From Microbacterium sp. MYb45 (GTDB lineage: Bacteria > Actinomycetota > Actinomycetes > Actinomycetales > Microbacteriaceae): DNA of 64,000 nucleotides. Within the stretch, counting starts at the first letter, position 1. The number at the start of each line of letters is the position of its first letter. Position numbers and translations under genes: made by a program. Under the pieces are notes generated by a model that saw nothing but the letters and a program-made list of their open reading frames with translations, had not been told where the DNA came from and searched no databases. The DNA lies in NCBI RefSeq assembly GCF_002979655.1, contig NZ_PCPG01000001.1:124001-188000 (forward strand), given 5' to 3'. Shown piece by piece: positions 20,304 through 30,298 of the stretch.

Positions 20304-20453
20304 CCCGGTGTTTCGGCCTTGTTACGTATGGTCACCACTCAGTAACAGTTCGTTAGCTGAGGGCGGGGGCGACGCGGGTGCGGGTTACGCTCAGGTATCC
20401 CTGCCTGCTCGATGGTGAGCGCGCAGAATCCCCGTGTCCACAGGAGGACAAAA

Positions 20454-22079
20454 GTGAAAAGAAACAGGACTGCCCTCGCGGGCACCGCTCTGCTGGCCGT
20501 CGGCGCGATCGCGCTCGCAGGCTGCGCATCCGGCGGCGACAACGGCAGTGGTGAAGAAGGCGGCGAAGCGTCGACCGGAATCGTCACGGTTCAGAGCAAC
20601 GAGCCTCAGAACCCGCTCCTCCCCGCCGTGACCAACGAGGTCGGCGGCGGACTCGTTCTGCAGAACATCTTCGCCGGTCTCGTCTACTACGAAGCCGACG
20701 GCGCCCTCGCCAACGACCTCGCCGAGTCGATCGAGTCGGAAGACAACCAGACCTGGACCATCAAGATCAAGGAGGGTGAGAAGTTCAGCGACGACACCCC
20801 CGTGACCGCGGAGTCCTTCGTCGAGGCATGGCAGTATGCCGCCTCCGACCCCGCCTTCGAGAACCAGTGGTGGTTCGCCAACTTCTCCGGCTACAGCGCC
20901 GACGCCGTGAAGGAAGACTCCCTCGCTCTCGAGGTCGTCGACGACACGACGTTCACGGTCGAGCTCGCCGCTCCGCAGTCGGACTTCCCGACCACTCTGG
21001 GCTACCAGGTGTTCGCGCCGCTCCCCGAGTCGTTCTTCGATGACCCCGAGGCGTTCGGCCAGGCTCCCGTCGGCAACGGCCCGTACGTGCTCGACAAGTG
21101 GGAGCACGACTCCGTGATCTCGCTGCTCCCGAACGAGAGCTACGACGGTCCGCGCAAGGCGCAGAACGGCGGGGTCGACCTCGCCATGTACGCGACCGCA
21201 GAGGCTGCGTACACCGACCTGCTCTCGGACAACCTCGACGTGCTCAACCCCGGCGTGCCGCCGACGGCTCTGGCCACGTACAAGGACGACCTGGGCGACC
21301 GCGCCGTCGACCAGCCGGCCGCGATCTGGGAAGGCCTGACCATCCCGGCCCGCCTCGCCCACTTCGGCAACGACGAAGAGGGCAACCTGCGTCGTCAGGC
21401 CATCTCCTACGCGATCGACCGCGAAGAGGTCACCGACGTGATCTTCGAGGGCACCCGCACGCCGGCCGTCGACTACACCTCGCCGGTCATCGCGGGCTGG
21501 AACGACGAGATCGCCGGTTCCGAGGTCACGCACGCCGACGCCGACAAGGCGAAGGACCTGTGGGCTCAGGCCGACGCCATCTCCCCGTGGAGTGGCACGT
21601 TCACCATCGCGTACAACGCCGACGGTGGACACCAGGCATGGGTCGACGCGGTGTCGAACCAGATCAAGAACACGCTGGGCATCGACGCCGCCGGTCAGTC
21701 CTTCCCCGACCTGGCGACGCTCCGCGAGGAGATCAAGAACCGCACGCTGAACGCGGCGACGCGTTCGGGCTGGCAGTTCGACTACCCGGGTGCGTACAAC
21801 ATCCTGGGCGCGCTGTTCATCACGGGTGCCGGTTCCAACGACGGCGACTACTCGAACCCCGAGTACGACGAGCTCGTGCAGAAGGGCTCCACGGCGCCGT
21901 CGGTCGAAGAGGGCAACAAGCTCTTCGAGCAGGCGCAGGAGGTCCTGTTCACGGACCTTCCCGTCCTGCCGCTCTGGTACCGCTCGACCAACGCCGGTTT
22001 CTCCACGCTCGTCGACAACGTCGAGTACGGCTGGGACAGCTGGCCGATCGTGTACGAGATCACCAAGGCCGGCGAGTAA
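20454..22079 (+). CDS. Peptide-type solute-binding lipoprotein, family 5 (second importer)
   Basis: The protein has 541 residues from the GTG at 20454, which has a clear AGGAGG ribosome-binding site 5 bases upstream. An ATG at 20412 would add 14 residues before the signal peptide, so I rejected it. The signal peptide ends in the lipobox LAGC with Cys24, followed by a Gly/Ser/Glu linker. The mature protein has the DppA/OppA fold with a TWTIKIKEGEKFSDDTPVTA-type segment near residues 101-120. It should capture oligopeptides for the permease and ATPase genes downstream. A GC-rich hairpin separates it from the permease genes, a common way to make more binding protein than membrane components. Confidence 0.88.
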   Translation: MKRNRTALAGTALLAVGAIALAGCASGGDNGSGEEGGEASTGIVTVQSNEPQNPLLPAVTNEVGGGLVLQNIFAGLVYYEADGALANDLAESIESEDNQTWTIKIKEGEKFSDDTPVTAESFVEAWQYAASDPAFENQWWFANFSGYSADAVKEDSLALEVVDDTTFTVELAAPQSDFPTTLGYQVFAPLPESFFDDPEAFGQAPVGNGPYVLDKWEHDSVISLLPNESYDGPRKAQNGGVDLAMYATAEAAYTDLLSDNLDVLNPGVPPTALATYKDDLGDRAVDQPAAIWEGLTIPARLAHFGNDEEGNLRRQAISYAIDREEVTDVIFEGTRTPAVDYTSPVIAGWNDEIAGSEVTHADADKAKDLWAQADAISPWSGTFTIAYNADGGHQAWVDAVSNQIKNTLGIDAAGQSFPDLATLREEIKNRTLNAATRSGWQFDYPGAYNILGALFITGAGSNDGDYSNPEYDELVQKGSTAPSVEEGNKLFEQAQEVLFTDLPVLPLWYRSTNAGFSTLVDNVEYGWDSWPIVYEITKAGE

Positions 22080-22102
22080 CACTCCCGCTCTGATCTGAAC
22101 CC

Positions 22103-22140
22103 GCCGTGCGGGGCGATGCGCAAGCGTCGCCCCGCACGGC
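22103..22140 (+). terminator. GC-rich hairpin between the binding-protein gene and its permeases
   Basis: GCCGTGCGGGGCGA (22103-22116) pairs perfectly with TCGCCCCGCACGGC (22127-22140) across a 10-base loop. No T-run follows, so it probably acts as a partial attenuator or protects the 3' end of the binding-protein mRNA, not as a full terminator. Confidence 0.6.
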
Positions 22141-22158
22141 GCGGTTGAGTTCACGCCT

Positions 22159-23088
22159 ATGACTGCCTACATCATTCGTCGCCTTCTTCAGGCGATACCC
22201 GTCTTCCTCGGGGCGACCTTCCTGATCTTCTCGATGGTCTTCCTGCTACCGGGTGACCCGATTCTCGCTCTGTTCGGTGACAAGACACCGACCGATGCGC
22301 AGTACGCCGCCTTGCAGGCGCAGTACCACCTGGACCAGCCGTTCTTCACGCGCTACCTGATCTACCTCGGTGATCTGTTCCAGGGCGACCTGGGAACGAC
22401 CTTCCGCGGCCAGAGCGTCAATGAGATCCTCGCCGCGAAGTTCCCGGTGACGTTGCGCCTCGCGCTGCTGGCGATCGTCATCCAGCTCGTCTTCGGCGTC
22501 GTCGTCGGTCTGATCTCCGGCCTGCGCAAGAACAGCCTGTTCGACCACGCCTCGATGCTGGTGAGCCTTCTGCTCATCTCGATCCCGGTGTTCGTGCTGG
22601 CCTTCATCGCGCAGTACTTCCTCGCCATCGAGCTGCACCTGTTCCGACCAACGGTCGGCCGAGGTGCGCCCTGGTCGGACCTGATACTCCCGGCGATCGT
22701 GCTCGCTGCACTGAACTTCGCCTACGTGGTCCGGCTCACGCGCAACTCGGTGATCGAGACGCGTCAGCAGGACTTCGTGCGGATGGCGTTCGGCAAGGGC
22801 CTCCCCACGCGGCGCGTCATCCCGGTGCACGTGCTGCGCAACTCGCTCATTCCCGTGACGACGAACCTCGCTGCCGACTTCGGCATCCTGATCGTCGGCG
22901 CCACCGTCACCGAGGGCGTGTTCAACGTGCCCGGCATCGGAAACGAGCTCTTCAAGGCCATCAACCAGCACGATGGGCCGGAGATCGTCTCGATCGTGAC
23001 CGTGCTCGTCGTGATCTACGTCCTGGTCAACCTGCTCATCGACTTGCTCTACGGTGTGCTCGACCCGAGGATCCGCTATGTCCGATAA
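22159..23088 (+). CDS. Peptide ABC importer permease, DppB type
   Basis: A 309-residue DppB-class permease starting MTAYIIRRLLQ, with six predicted helices. A loop with the family motif LPGDPI comes near residue 30, and the EAA loop (GKGLPTRRVIPVHVLRNSL) near residues 213-231. It forms the membrane channel with the DppC-type subunit encoded next, whose start overlaps its last 11 bases. It is the first gene after the 22103-22140 hairpin. Confidence 0.9.
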   Translation: MTAYIIRRLLQAIPVFLGATFLIFSMVFLLPGDPILALFGDKTPTDAQYAALQAQYHLDQPFFTRYLIYLGDLFQGDLGTTFRGQSVNEILAAKFPVTLRLALLAIVIQLVFGVVVGLISGLRKNSLFDHASMLVSLLLISIPVFVLAFIAQYFLAIELHLFRPTVGRGAPWSDLILPAIVLAALNFAYVVRLTRNSVIETRQQDFVRMAFGKGLPTRRVIPVHVLRNSLIPVTTNLAADFGILIVGATVTEGVFNVPGIGNELFKAINQHDGPEIVSIVTVLVVIYVLVNLLIDLLYGVLDPRIRYVR

Positions 23089-24031
23089 CACTCCCACCCG
23101 CCGTATGGCGCACTATGTGGCCGAGGCGGACGAGGGCGGCCTCGGGGCCGTCGACGCCGTCCGTGTCAGCGAGCGCAAGAGCAACCTGTGGCTCGATGCG
23201 TGGCGTGACCTCCGTGGTCGCTGGATGTTCTGGACGGCCGGCGTCTTCGTCGTGCTGCTGGTCATCATCGCCTCGTTCCCCGACCTGTTCGCTCCGGTCG
23301 ACCCGTTCCAGTGCGACCTGAAGTTCTCGAACGACGGGCCGTCTGCCGGACACCCGTTCGGGTACACCTTCCAGGGCTGCGACGTCTACTCCCGAGTCGT
23401 GCACGGCGCCGGCACCTCACTGTCGGTCGGCATCCTGGTGACGATCATCATCGCTGCCATGGGCATCGTGATCGGTGCGTTCGCCGGCTTCTTCGGCGGC
23501 TGGATCGACTCGCTCCTCATGCGCATCGGCGACATGTTCTTCGCGATCCCTTACGTGCTGGCCGCCGTGGTCATCATGTCGATGTTCCTCAACGACCGGA
23601 ACATCCTCGTGGTCTCCCTCGCGATCGGCTTCTTCGGGTGGCCGTCGGTGGCGCGCATCCTGCGCGCCGAGATCCTGCGCGTGCGTTCAGCCGACTTCGT
23701 GATGGCATCGGAGGCTCTCGGGGTGTCCCGGGTGCGGACGATGTTCTCGCACGTCATGCCGAACTCGATCGCCCCGGTGATCGTGCTCAGCACGGTCGGT
23801 CTGGCCGCGGCCATCACGGCCGAGGCCACGCTGTCCTTCCTGGGTGTCGGTCTGCCGCCGGAGTTCATCTCCTGGGGCAACGACATCGCCATGGCGCAGC
23901 AGCGCCTGCGCACCGACCCCATGCCGCTGATCTATCCGTCGATCGCTCTCTCCCTCACCGTGCTGTCGTTCATCATGCTCGGCGAGACGGTGCGAGACGC
24001 GCTCGACCCGAAGGCGAGGGCACTGCGATGA
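23078..24031 (+). CDS. Peptide ABC importer permease, DppC type
   Basis: A 317-residue DppC-class permease from the ATG at 23078; the earlier in-frame ATG at 23054 would overlap the upstream gene by 35 bases. A long cytoplasmic N-terminus of about 55 residues leads to the first helix. The extracytoplasmic loop carries HPFGYTFQGCDVYSR, the family position of the 'G-TD--GRD' motif. The EAA loop is near residues 215-235. It ends in an ATGA overlap with the fused ATPase gene. Confidence 0.9.
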   Translation: MSDNTPTRRMAHYVAEADEGGLGAVDAVRVSERKSNLWLDAWRDLRGRWMFWTAGVFVVLLVIIASFPDLFAPVDPFQCDLKFSNDGPSAGHPFGYTFQGCDVYSRVVHGAGTSLSVGILVTIIIAAMGIVIGAFAGFFGGWIDSLLMRIGDMFFAIPYVLAAVVIMSMFLNDRNILVVSLAIGFFGWPSVARILRAEILRVRSADFVMASEALGVSRVRTMFSHVMPNSIAPVIVLSTVGLAAAITAEATLSFLGVGLPPEFISWGNDIAMAQQRLRTDPMPLIYPSIALSLTVLSFIMLGETVRDALDPKARALR

Positions 24032-25752
24032 CCGCCGAATACAACCCCGATGTCCCGCTCCTGTCGATCGAGAACCTGGAGGTCGCGTTCAAGACGCAGG
24101 ACGGTTTCGTCCCTGCGGTGCGTGGCGTCAGCTTCGACATCTACCCGGGCGAGACCATGGCGATCGTCGGTGAGTCCGGCTCGGGCAAGTCGACGACCGC
24201 GCACGCGATCATCAACCTGCTGCCCGGCAGCGGGAAGGTCACCGGTGGCGCCGTCAAATTCGAGGGTCGCGACCTGACGAAGCTCGGGCGCTCCGAGATC
24301 GAGCATGTGCGCGGCAACCTCATCGGCCTGGTTCCCCAGGACCCGATGAACAGCCTCAACCCGGTGCACCGCATCGGTTTCCAGGTGGAGGAGACCATCC
24401 TCGCCAACGGGCAGGCCGACGGCCGCAAGGCTGCACGCAAGCAGGCGATCCAGGTGCTGAAGGAGGCAGGACTGGCGGATGCCGATCGGCGTCTGCGGCA
24501 GTTCCCGCACGAGTTCTCCGGCGGCATGCGCCAGCGGGTGCTCATCGGCATCGGGCTGTCGTCCGATCCGAAACTGCTCATCGCCGACGAGCCCACCAGC
24601 GCGCTCGACGTCACGGTGCAGAAGCGGATCCTCGATCACCTCGACACCCTCACTAAGGAGCGCAACACCGCGGTCCTGTTCATCACCCACGACCTCGGCC
24701 TCGCCGCGGAGCGGGCGGAGAACCTCGTCGTGATGCATCGCGGTCGCATCGTGGAATCGGGTCCCGCGCTCGAGATCCTGCAGAACCCGCAGCACCCGTA
24801 CACCCAGCGGCTGGTCGCCGCGGCGCCGAGCCTGGCGTCGAAGCGCATCCAGACGGCGGTCACGGGTCACGTCGACCCTCTCGCCGAGGTGCTCACGGAG
24901 TCCACGGGCACGGTCGATCTCGCATCGATCGCCCACACCGAGGCGGTTCCTGCCGAGCCGGTGATCGAGTTCCGAGATGTGACGAAGGTCTACAAGATTC
25001 GGGGGAGCGGCTTCCGTTCCACCGATTTCACGGCCGTCGACAAGATGTCCTTCCAGGTGCCCAAGGGCTCCACGATGGCCATCGTCGGCGAATCCGGTTC
25101 CGGCAAGTCGACCGCCGCCAAGATGCTGCTGCGTCTGGAGACGAAGACGTCGGGCTCGATCCTCGTGAACGGTCGGGACACCGACACGCTCTCACGGCCC
25201 GAGCTGCAGGCACTGCGTCGCGAGATGCAGCCGGTCTTCCAGGACCCGTACGGTTCGCTGGATCCGCTGCACAACATCGGCAACACGGTGGCGGAGCCGC
25301 TGCGCGTGCACGGGGTCGGCGACTCCGCCTCGCGCCGCAAGCGCGTTCTCGAGGTGCTGGACCAGGTCGCGCTCCCGTCGAGTGTGGCCGACCGGTATCC
25401 GAACGAGCTGTCGGGCGGTCAACGCCAGCGCGTCGCCATCGCCAGGGCCCTCGCGCTCAAGCCGGAGATCGTCGTCCTCGACGAGGCCGTGTCGGCGCTG
25501 GACGTGCTGGTGCAGGCGCAGGTGCTGAACCTGCTTGCCGAACTCCAGTCCGAGCTCGACCTGACGTATCTGTTCATCACCCACGACCTCGCGGTCGTGC
25601 GGGTGATCGCGGATCGCGTCTGTGTGATGGAGCAGGGGCGCGTCGTCGAGCACGGCACGGTCGACGACATCTTCGCGAACCCGCAGCAGGAGTACACGGA
25701 GCGTCTGCTCCAGGCGATTCCCGGCGCGTCGATCACCCTCGGGAGCCACTGA
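24028..25752 (+). CDS. Fused DppD-DppF ATPase of the peptide importer
   Basis: A 574-residue protein holding both ATPases of the importer in one chain. Domain 1 (about 1-265) has Walker A GESGSGKST, signature FSGGMRQR and Walker B LIADE, then NPQHPYTQR. A linker of about 50 residues follows. Domain 2 (about 311-565) has Walker A GESGSGKST, signature LSGGQRQR, Walker B IVVLDE and NPQQEYTER. Both domains keep all catalytic motifs. Fusions of this kind are known in actinobacteria and guarantee 1:1 assembly. The first importer in this window keeps the two subunits separate. Confidence 0.92.
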   Translation: MTAEYNPDVPLLSIENLEVAFKTQDGFVPAVRGVSFDIYPGETMAIVGESGSGKSTTAHAIINLLPGSGKVTGGAVKFEGRDLTKLGRSEIEHVRGNLIGLVPQDPMNSLNPVHRIGFQVEETILANGQADGRKAARKQAIQVLKEAGLADADRRLRQFPHEFSGGMRQRVLIGIGLSSDPKLLIADEPTSALDVTVQKRILDHLDTLTKERNTAVLFITHDLGLAAERAENLVVMHRGRIVESGPALEILQNPQHPYTQRLVAAAPSLASKRIQTAVTGHVDPLAEVLTESTGTVDLASIAHTEAVPAEPVIEFRDVTKVYKIRGSGFRSTDFTAVDKMSFQVPKGSTMAIVGESGSGKSTAAKMLLRLETKTSGSILVNGRDTDTLSRPELQALRREMQPVFQDPYGSLDPLHNIGNTVAEPLRVHGVGDSASRRKRVLEVLDQVALPSSVADRYPNELSGGQRQRVAIARALALKPEIVVLDEAVSALDVLVQAQVLNLLAELQSELDLTYLFITHDLAVVRVIADRVCVMEQGRVVEHGTVDDIFANPQQEYTERLLQAIPGASITLGSH

Positions 25753-25754
25753 CG

Positions 25755-26324
25755 GTGACGACGGACGACAGGTCGGAGGGCGTACGGACATTCCGTGCGC
25801 CCTCCGGTCCCGCCGCGCTCGTGATCGGCTCGCTTCTGGCCCTGTTCCTGTTGGGCGATGCCGTCCTGCGGGCCGGGTGGGGGTCGATGCTGCTGCTCGC
25901 CCCGTGGGTGCTGCTGGTGCTCTGGCTCGTGTATGTGAGCTCCTTCGCCTCGGCCGTGCGCATCGACGACGACGGTGTGGTGGTGCAGAACCTGCTCCGC
26001 CGCATCACGTTCGGCTGGCAGCGCGTGCGCGCCGTCGACCTGCGGTGGCAGCTGATCTTCTCGCTCGACGACGGGAAGGATCTCGCCTGCTACGGGGGAC
26101 CGGCCAAGGCCGGCCCGATCCGCATGCCCGCTCGCGGGGGCGACGGCGAGGAGAAGATGCCCGCAGGCATCCGCGCGCTCACCGAGATCGAGGAGCGCTG
26201 GGAAGCCGCCCCCGCCACTGCGGACGCCCCGATCCGACGCAGCTGGGATCGTCCTGCCACGATCGCGCTGGTCGTGATCGTCGTCTGGGCCGTGCTGGCC
26301 GTCCTCGTGGCGAACGCGGGTTGA
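25755..26324 (+). CDS. Membrane protein with a bacterial PH-like domain
   Basis: A 189-residue protein from a GTG start 2 bases after the importer ATPase stop, so it is probably on the same transcript. Two helices lie near residues 20-65, followed by a compact beta-rich segment (VRIDDDGVVVQNLLRR to MPARGG) that matches small actinobacterial PH-domain proteins of the PF10756 type. A third helix lies at the C-terminus. Function is unknown. Its place beside the peptide importer may only reflect read-through. It is convergent with the CPBP gene, 16 bases away. Confidence 0.75.
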   Translation: MTTDDRSEGVRTFRAPSGPAALVIGSLLALFLLGDAVLRAGWGSMLLLAPWVLLVLWLVYVSSFASAVRIDDDGVVVQNLLRRITFGWQRVRAVDLRWQLIFSLDDGKDLACYGGPAKAGPIRMPARGGDGEEKMPAGIRALTEIEERWEAAPATADAPIRRSWDRPATIALVVIVVWAVLAVLVANAG

Positions 26325-26340
26325 CCGCGACTCTTTCGGC

Positions 26341-27147
26341 TCAGCCGGGGAGTCCGAACAGGTCGGGCCACAGCGCTGCCGCCCACGGGTAGCCGACGAA
26401 CGCGGCCGCATCGATCAGGAAGTGCGCGACCAGGAACGGCATCAGGCGCCCTGAGCGCTGATACAGCCACCCGAACAGCAGACCCATCGCGAGGTTCCCG
26501 AAGAACGCGGGATAGCCCTGATACAGGTGGTAGCTGGCCCGCAGCACCGATGTGCCGATGATGATCGACCACGGCCCCCAGCCGAGCTGCTTCAGTCGCG
26601 TGAAGAGATATCCGAGCAGAACGAACTCCTCCTGCAGCGAGGCCCGCGCGGCAGCGAGCAGCAGGACGGGCACCGTCCACCAGTAGGCGTCGACGCCGGC
26701 GGGGTCGATCGCCACGGTCACCCCGAGCGCGCGACCGGCGAGGTAGAGGCCGATGCCGGGCACGCCGATGGCCAGGACCAGCAGGACGCCGCGACCGATG
26801 TCGCGCCCCGCCCTGGTGCCGTCCAGCCCCAGCTGCCCCAGGTGCGGTCGGCGCGACTGCCAGAGCAGGAAGCACACTAGCAGCACGGGGACGAGCGAGA
26901 AACCGATCGCGAGCACCTGGTAGATGAGGTCGAAGATCTCCCGGTCGCTGCGTGAGGGATTCAGCTTCGCGACCTGATCGGCGATCGGGATCTCATCGGT
27001 GAGGCGGTAGGCGAGCTGCACGATCGCGTACACGGCGGACTGCCCGAGCCCGAGCGCCAGGACGATCGCGATCTCCCACCACAGCCGTGCGCGAGAGGGG
27101 GCGGGGGAGAGCTCGGGAAGGTCTCCGGAGGCCTGCGGTCGGGTCAC
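26341..27147 (-). CDS. CPBP-family intramembrane protease-like protein
   Basis: The protein has 268 residues from the GTG at 27147. Longer in-frame starts would run across the typA promoter. About eight hydrophobic segments surround the CPBP (Abi) core. Motif 1 keeps both glutamates, Glu173-Glu174, but the arginine expected four positions later is Leu178. The motif 2 position has His207 (SYHLYQG) and motif 3 has His242 (HFLID). Glutamate and histidine ligands are therefore present, so protease activity is possible. Many family members instead serve in immunity or prenyl-peptide processing, and the substrate here is unknown. It is divergent from typA. Confidence 0.8.
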   Translation of the reverse strand: MTRPQASGDLPELSPAPSRARLWWEIAIVLALGLGQSAVYAIVQLAYRLTDEIPIADQVAKLNPSRSDREIFDLIYQVLAIGFSLVPVLLVCFLLWQSRRPHLGQLGLDGTRAGRDIGRGVLLVLAIGVPGIGLYLAGRALGVTVAIDPAGVDAYWWTVPVLLLAAARASLQEEFVLLGYLFTRLKQLGWGPWSIIIGTSVLRASYHLYQGYPAFFGNLAMGLLFGWLYQRSGRLMPFLVAHFLIDAAAFVGYPWAAALWPDLFGLPG

Positions 27148-27195
27148 GATCTCGATGCTACGACCTGTTTTCAGGAACACGCCCTGAGCTTGCGT

Positions 27196-27201
27196 TATCC
27201 T
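27196..27201 (+). promoter_or_regulatory. Candidate typA -10 box
   Basis: TATCCT lies 47 bases before the typA ATG. It is the best TANNNT match in the 100-base gap between the CPBP gene and typA. No clear -35 box is seen. Confidence 0.35.
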
Positions 27202-27248
27202 GGAACGTCGGCTTCCCGGCAAAATCCCACACTCTTTAGGACACCTGC

Positions 27249-29162
27249 ATGGCGCACGCCCTCCGCTCTGACCTCCGCAACGTCGCAATCGTCGCCCACG
27301 TCGACCACGGCAAGACGACTCTCGTCGACGCCATGCTGCGTCAGACGGGCTCCTTCGGCGAACACGCCCACGTCGATGAGCGCGCCATGGACTCCAATGA
27401 CCTGGAGCGTGAGAAGGGCATCACGATCCTCGCCAAGAACACGGCGATCACGTACAAGGGCAAGCACGCCGGCGGCAAGGAGATCACGATCAATGTGATC
27501 GACACCCCCGGTCACGCCGACTTCGGTGGTGAGGTCGAGCGCGGCCTGTCCATGGTCGACGGTGTCGTGCTGCTGGTCGACGCCAGTGAGGGTCCGCTGC
27601 CCCAGACCCGCTTCGTGCTGCGCAAGGCGCTCGAGTCGAAGCTGCCGGTCATCCTGCTCGTCAACAAGACCGACCGTCCCGACGCGCGCATCGCCGAGGT
27701 CGAGGAAGAGGCGCACGACCTGCTGCTGGGCCTCGCTTCCGACCTGGTCGACGACGTGCCCGACCTCGACGTCGACGCGCTGCTCGACGTGCCGGTCGTC
27801 TACGCCTCCGGTCGTGCCGGCGCCGCGTCGCAGAACCGTCCCGCCGACGGCTCGCTGCCCGACAACGACGACCTCGAGCCGCTGTTCGAGGCGATCCTCG
27901 AGCACGTGCCCGCGCCGTCCTACGACGACGAGCACCCGCTGCAGGCCTGGGTCACGAACCTCGACTCCAGCCCGTTCCTCGGCCGTCTCGCGCTGCTGCG
28001 CGTCTTCAACGGCACGCTCAAGAAGGGCCAGACCGTGGCCTGGGTCCGTGCCGACGGCACGCACCAGAACGCGCGCATCACCGAGCTCCTGAAGACACGC
28101 GCACTCGAGCGCTACCCGGCCGATTCCGCAGGCCCCGGCGACATCGTCGCCATCGCCGGTTTCGAGAACATCACCATCGGCGAGACCATCGCCGACCCCG
28201 AGGACGTGCGTCCGCTGCCGGCCATCACGGTCGACGACCCCGCCATCTCGATGACGATCGGCACCAACACCTCCCCGCTCATGGGCAAGGTCAAGGGCCA
28301 CAAGCTCACCGCTCGCATGGTCAAGGACCGTCTCGACAAGGAGCTCATCGGCAACGTCTCGCTCAAGGTCGTCGACATCGGACGTCCGGATGCGTGGGAG
28401 GTGCAGGGCCGCGGAGAGCTCGCCCTCGCCATCCTCGTCGAGAACATGCGCCGCGAGGGCTTCGAGCTCACCGTCGGCAAGCCGCAGGTGGTCACGAAGA
28501 AGATCGACGGCAAGACCTACGAGCCGTTCGAGCACCTCACGATCGACACGCCGGAGGAGCACCTCGGCGCGATCACCCAGCTGCTGGCGGGCCGCAAGGG
28601 TCGCATGGAGAACATGACGAACCACGGCACCGGCTGGGTGCGCATGGAGTTCGTCGTCCCGTCGCGCGGCCTGATCGGCTTCCGCAGCGAGTTCCTCACC
28701 ACCACGCGCGGCACCGGCATCGCGAACGCGATCTCGCACGGCTACGAGCCGTGGGCCGGCTCCATCACGACGCGTCAGAACGGCTCGATCGTCGCCGACC
28801 GCCAGGGTGTCGTCACCCCGTTCGCGATGATCGCCCTGCAGGAGCGCATGTCGTTCTTCGTGCAGCCCACGCAGGAGGTCTACGAGGGAATGGTCATCGG
28901 CGAGAACTCCCGCGCCGACGACATGGACGTGAACATCACGAAGGAGAAGAAGCTCACCAACATGCGTGCGGCGAGCTCCGACACCTTCGAGTCGATGACG
29001 CCTCCGCGCCAGCTGACGCTCGAGGAGAGCCTCGAGTTCGCACGTGACGACGAATGCGTCGAGGTCACGCCCGAGGTCGTCCGCATCCGCAAGGTGAACC
29101 TCGATGCGAACACCCGTGCTCGCGAGACCGCGCGTCTGAAGCGCCAGGACGCCAGCGCCTGA
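27249..29162 (+). CDS. typA: Translational GTPase TypA/BipA
   Basis: A 637-residue ribosome-associated GTPase. The G1 motif is AHVDHGKT near residues 16-23, G3 is DTPGHADF, and G4 is NKTD. The EF-G-like domains II, III and V and the family's own C-terminal domain follow. A C-terminal tail of about 15 basic residues is present. TypA helps ribosome assembly and stress adaptation. The gene stands alone between the divergent CPBP gene and a strong terminator at 29172-29220. Confidence 0.97.
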   Translation: MAHALRSDLRNVAIVAHVDHGKTTLVDAMLRQTGSFGEHAHVDERAMDSNDLEREKGITILAKNTAITYKGKHAGGKEITINVIDTPGHADFGGEVERGLSMVDGVVLLVDASEGPLPQTRFVLRKALESKLPVILLVNKTDRPDARIAEVEEEAHDLLLGLASDLVDDVPDLDVDALLDVPVVYASGRAGAASQNRPADGSLPDNDDLEPLFEAILEHVPAPSYDDEHPLQAWVTNLDSSPFLGRLALLRVFNGTLKKGQTVAWVRADGTHQNARITELLKTRALERYPADSAGPGDIVAIAGFENITIGETIADPEDVRPLPAITVDDPAISMTIGTNTSPLMGKVKGHKLTARMVKDRLDKELIGNVSLKVVDIGRPDAWEVQGRGELALAILVENMRREGFELTVGKPQVVTKKIDGKTYEPFEHLTIDTPEEHLGAITQLLAGRKGRMENMTNHGTGWVRMEFVVPSRGLIGFRSEFLTTTRGTGIANAISHGYEPWAGSITTRQNGSIVADRQGVVTPFAMIALQERMSFFVQPTQEVYEGMVIGENSRADDMDVNITKEKKLTNMRAASSDTFESMTPPRQLTLEESLEFARDDECVEVTPEVVRIRKVNLDANTRARETARLKRQDASA

Positions 29163-29171
29163 GTCTGCTCC

Positions 29172-29220
29172 GAGAAGAGGGCCTCGTGCCGCCGAAAGGC
29201 GTGCGCGAGGCCCTCTTCTC
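29172..29220. terminator. Terminator hairpin downstream of typA
   Basis: GAGAAGAGGGCCTCG (29172-29186) pairs perfectly with CGAGGCCCTCTTCTC (29206-29220), giving a 15-bp stem and a 19-base loop. The stem's own TCTTCTC end stands in for a T-run. Confidence 0.8.
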
Positions 29221-29345
29221 ATGTAAATCCCAGGTCAGGGATGGTTTTCACTCAGGTTGATGGTGCAGACTCGTTGGCTTGCGCCCGGGACGAGCTCCCG
29301 ATGAGTCTCCTGCGAGGGCGTACGACAACCCGAAAGTCGAACCCG

Positions 29346-30251
29346 ATGCTTCAGAAAACCCGTGCGCTTCGGCGTGCCTCGGACGCGGCGTCCGCCCGCG
29401 CCGCCGTCACCGCCCGCCGCCCGATGGCCATCCTCGGAGTGACCGCCGCCACCCTGGTCGGAATCACGCTCAGCGTGGGCCTGGCCTCCACCTCTGCCGC
29501 GGCCGCCATGAGCCCGGCCATCGCCGTCGCCGCGCCCGCACTGTCCGGTGCCGAGCCGCTGGCGCAGATCACCGCAGACGCTTCGTCTACGCGCGTGGAG
29601 GCCCGGAGTGCTGTCGCGGCCGCCGAGGCGCTGAGCGCCGACGTTGCAGCATCCGGCCTCGACGTGGGTGTCTCGACGTCGGTCGACACGACCGAGCTCG
29701 AGAGCGGCATCGACAAGCTCTCCGACAGTGAGGTGACCCCGTTGCTCCTCGTGGGCATCGTCACCGACGACGTGGAGTCGGAGCTCGCGAAGGTCGTCTC
29801 GGACACGGAGGATCTGCGTGCCGCGCTCACCGCGGCACAGGAGAAGCGGGCTGCGGAGGAAGCCGCTGCAGCCGCGGCCAAGGCGGCGGCAGAGCATGCA
29901 GCTGCCGAGCGGGCGGCCGCCGCGGCGCTCGCGTCCGCCAACACCGTCGAGGGTGCGAAGGCCTCCGCGCAGCAGCAGATGTCGAGCCGGTACGGCTGGG
30001 GCGGGGATCAGTTCTCGTGCCTGGACTCCCTGTGGACCAAGGAGTCGGGCTGGAACTACCAGGCATACAACGCCGACGGCGGGGCTACCGGCATTCCGCA
30101 GGCGCTGCCCGGCAGCAAGATGGCATCGGCGGGAGCCGACTGGCAGACCAGTGCCGCCACGCAGATCGCCTGGGGCCTCGAGTACATCTCGGCGGCCTAC
30201 GGAACCCCGTGCAGCGCCTGGTCACACTCGCAGGCGATGAACTGGTACTGA
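29346..30251 (+). CDS. Secreted lytic-transglycosylase-like cell-wall protein
   Basis: The protein has 301 residues from the ATG at 29346; ATGs at 29301 and 29241 are in frame and would add 15 or 35 residues. An arginine-rich N-terminus precedes a long hydrophobic segment ending in ASTSAAAA, a Sec signal peptide. The middle is Ala/Glu-rich, with a probable coiled coil near residues 155-200. The last 95 residues form a compact SLT-like domain with a WTKESGW motif, whose Glu is the likely catalytic acid. Two cysteines in that domain could bridge. The C-terminal AWSHSQAMNWY is typical of actinobacterial members. It should cut peptidoglycan outside the cell. Confidence 0.8.
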   Translation: MLQKTRALRRASDAASARAAVTARRPMAILGVTAATLVGITLSVGLASTSAAAAMSPAIAVAAPALSGAEPLAQITADASSTRVEARSAVAAAEALSADVAASGLDVGVSTSVDTTELESGIDKLSDSEVTPLLLVGIVTDDVESELAKVVSDTEDLRAALTAAQEKRAAEEAAAAAAKAAAEHAAAERAAAAALASANTVEGAKASAQQQMSSRYGWGGDQFSCLDSLWTKESGWNYQAYNADGGATGIPQALPGSKMASAGADWQTSAATQIAWGLEYISAAYGTPCSAWSHSQAMNWY

Positions 30252-30298
30252 GGCCGTGACGCCCCGACCCGTCGCCTGTCGCCGGCGTTGGGTGAGCC

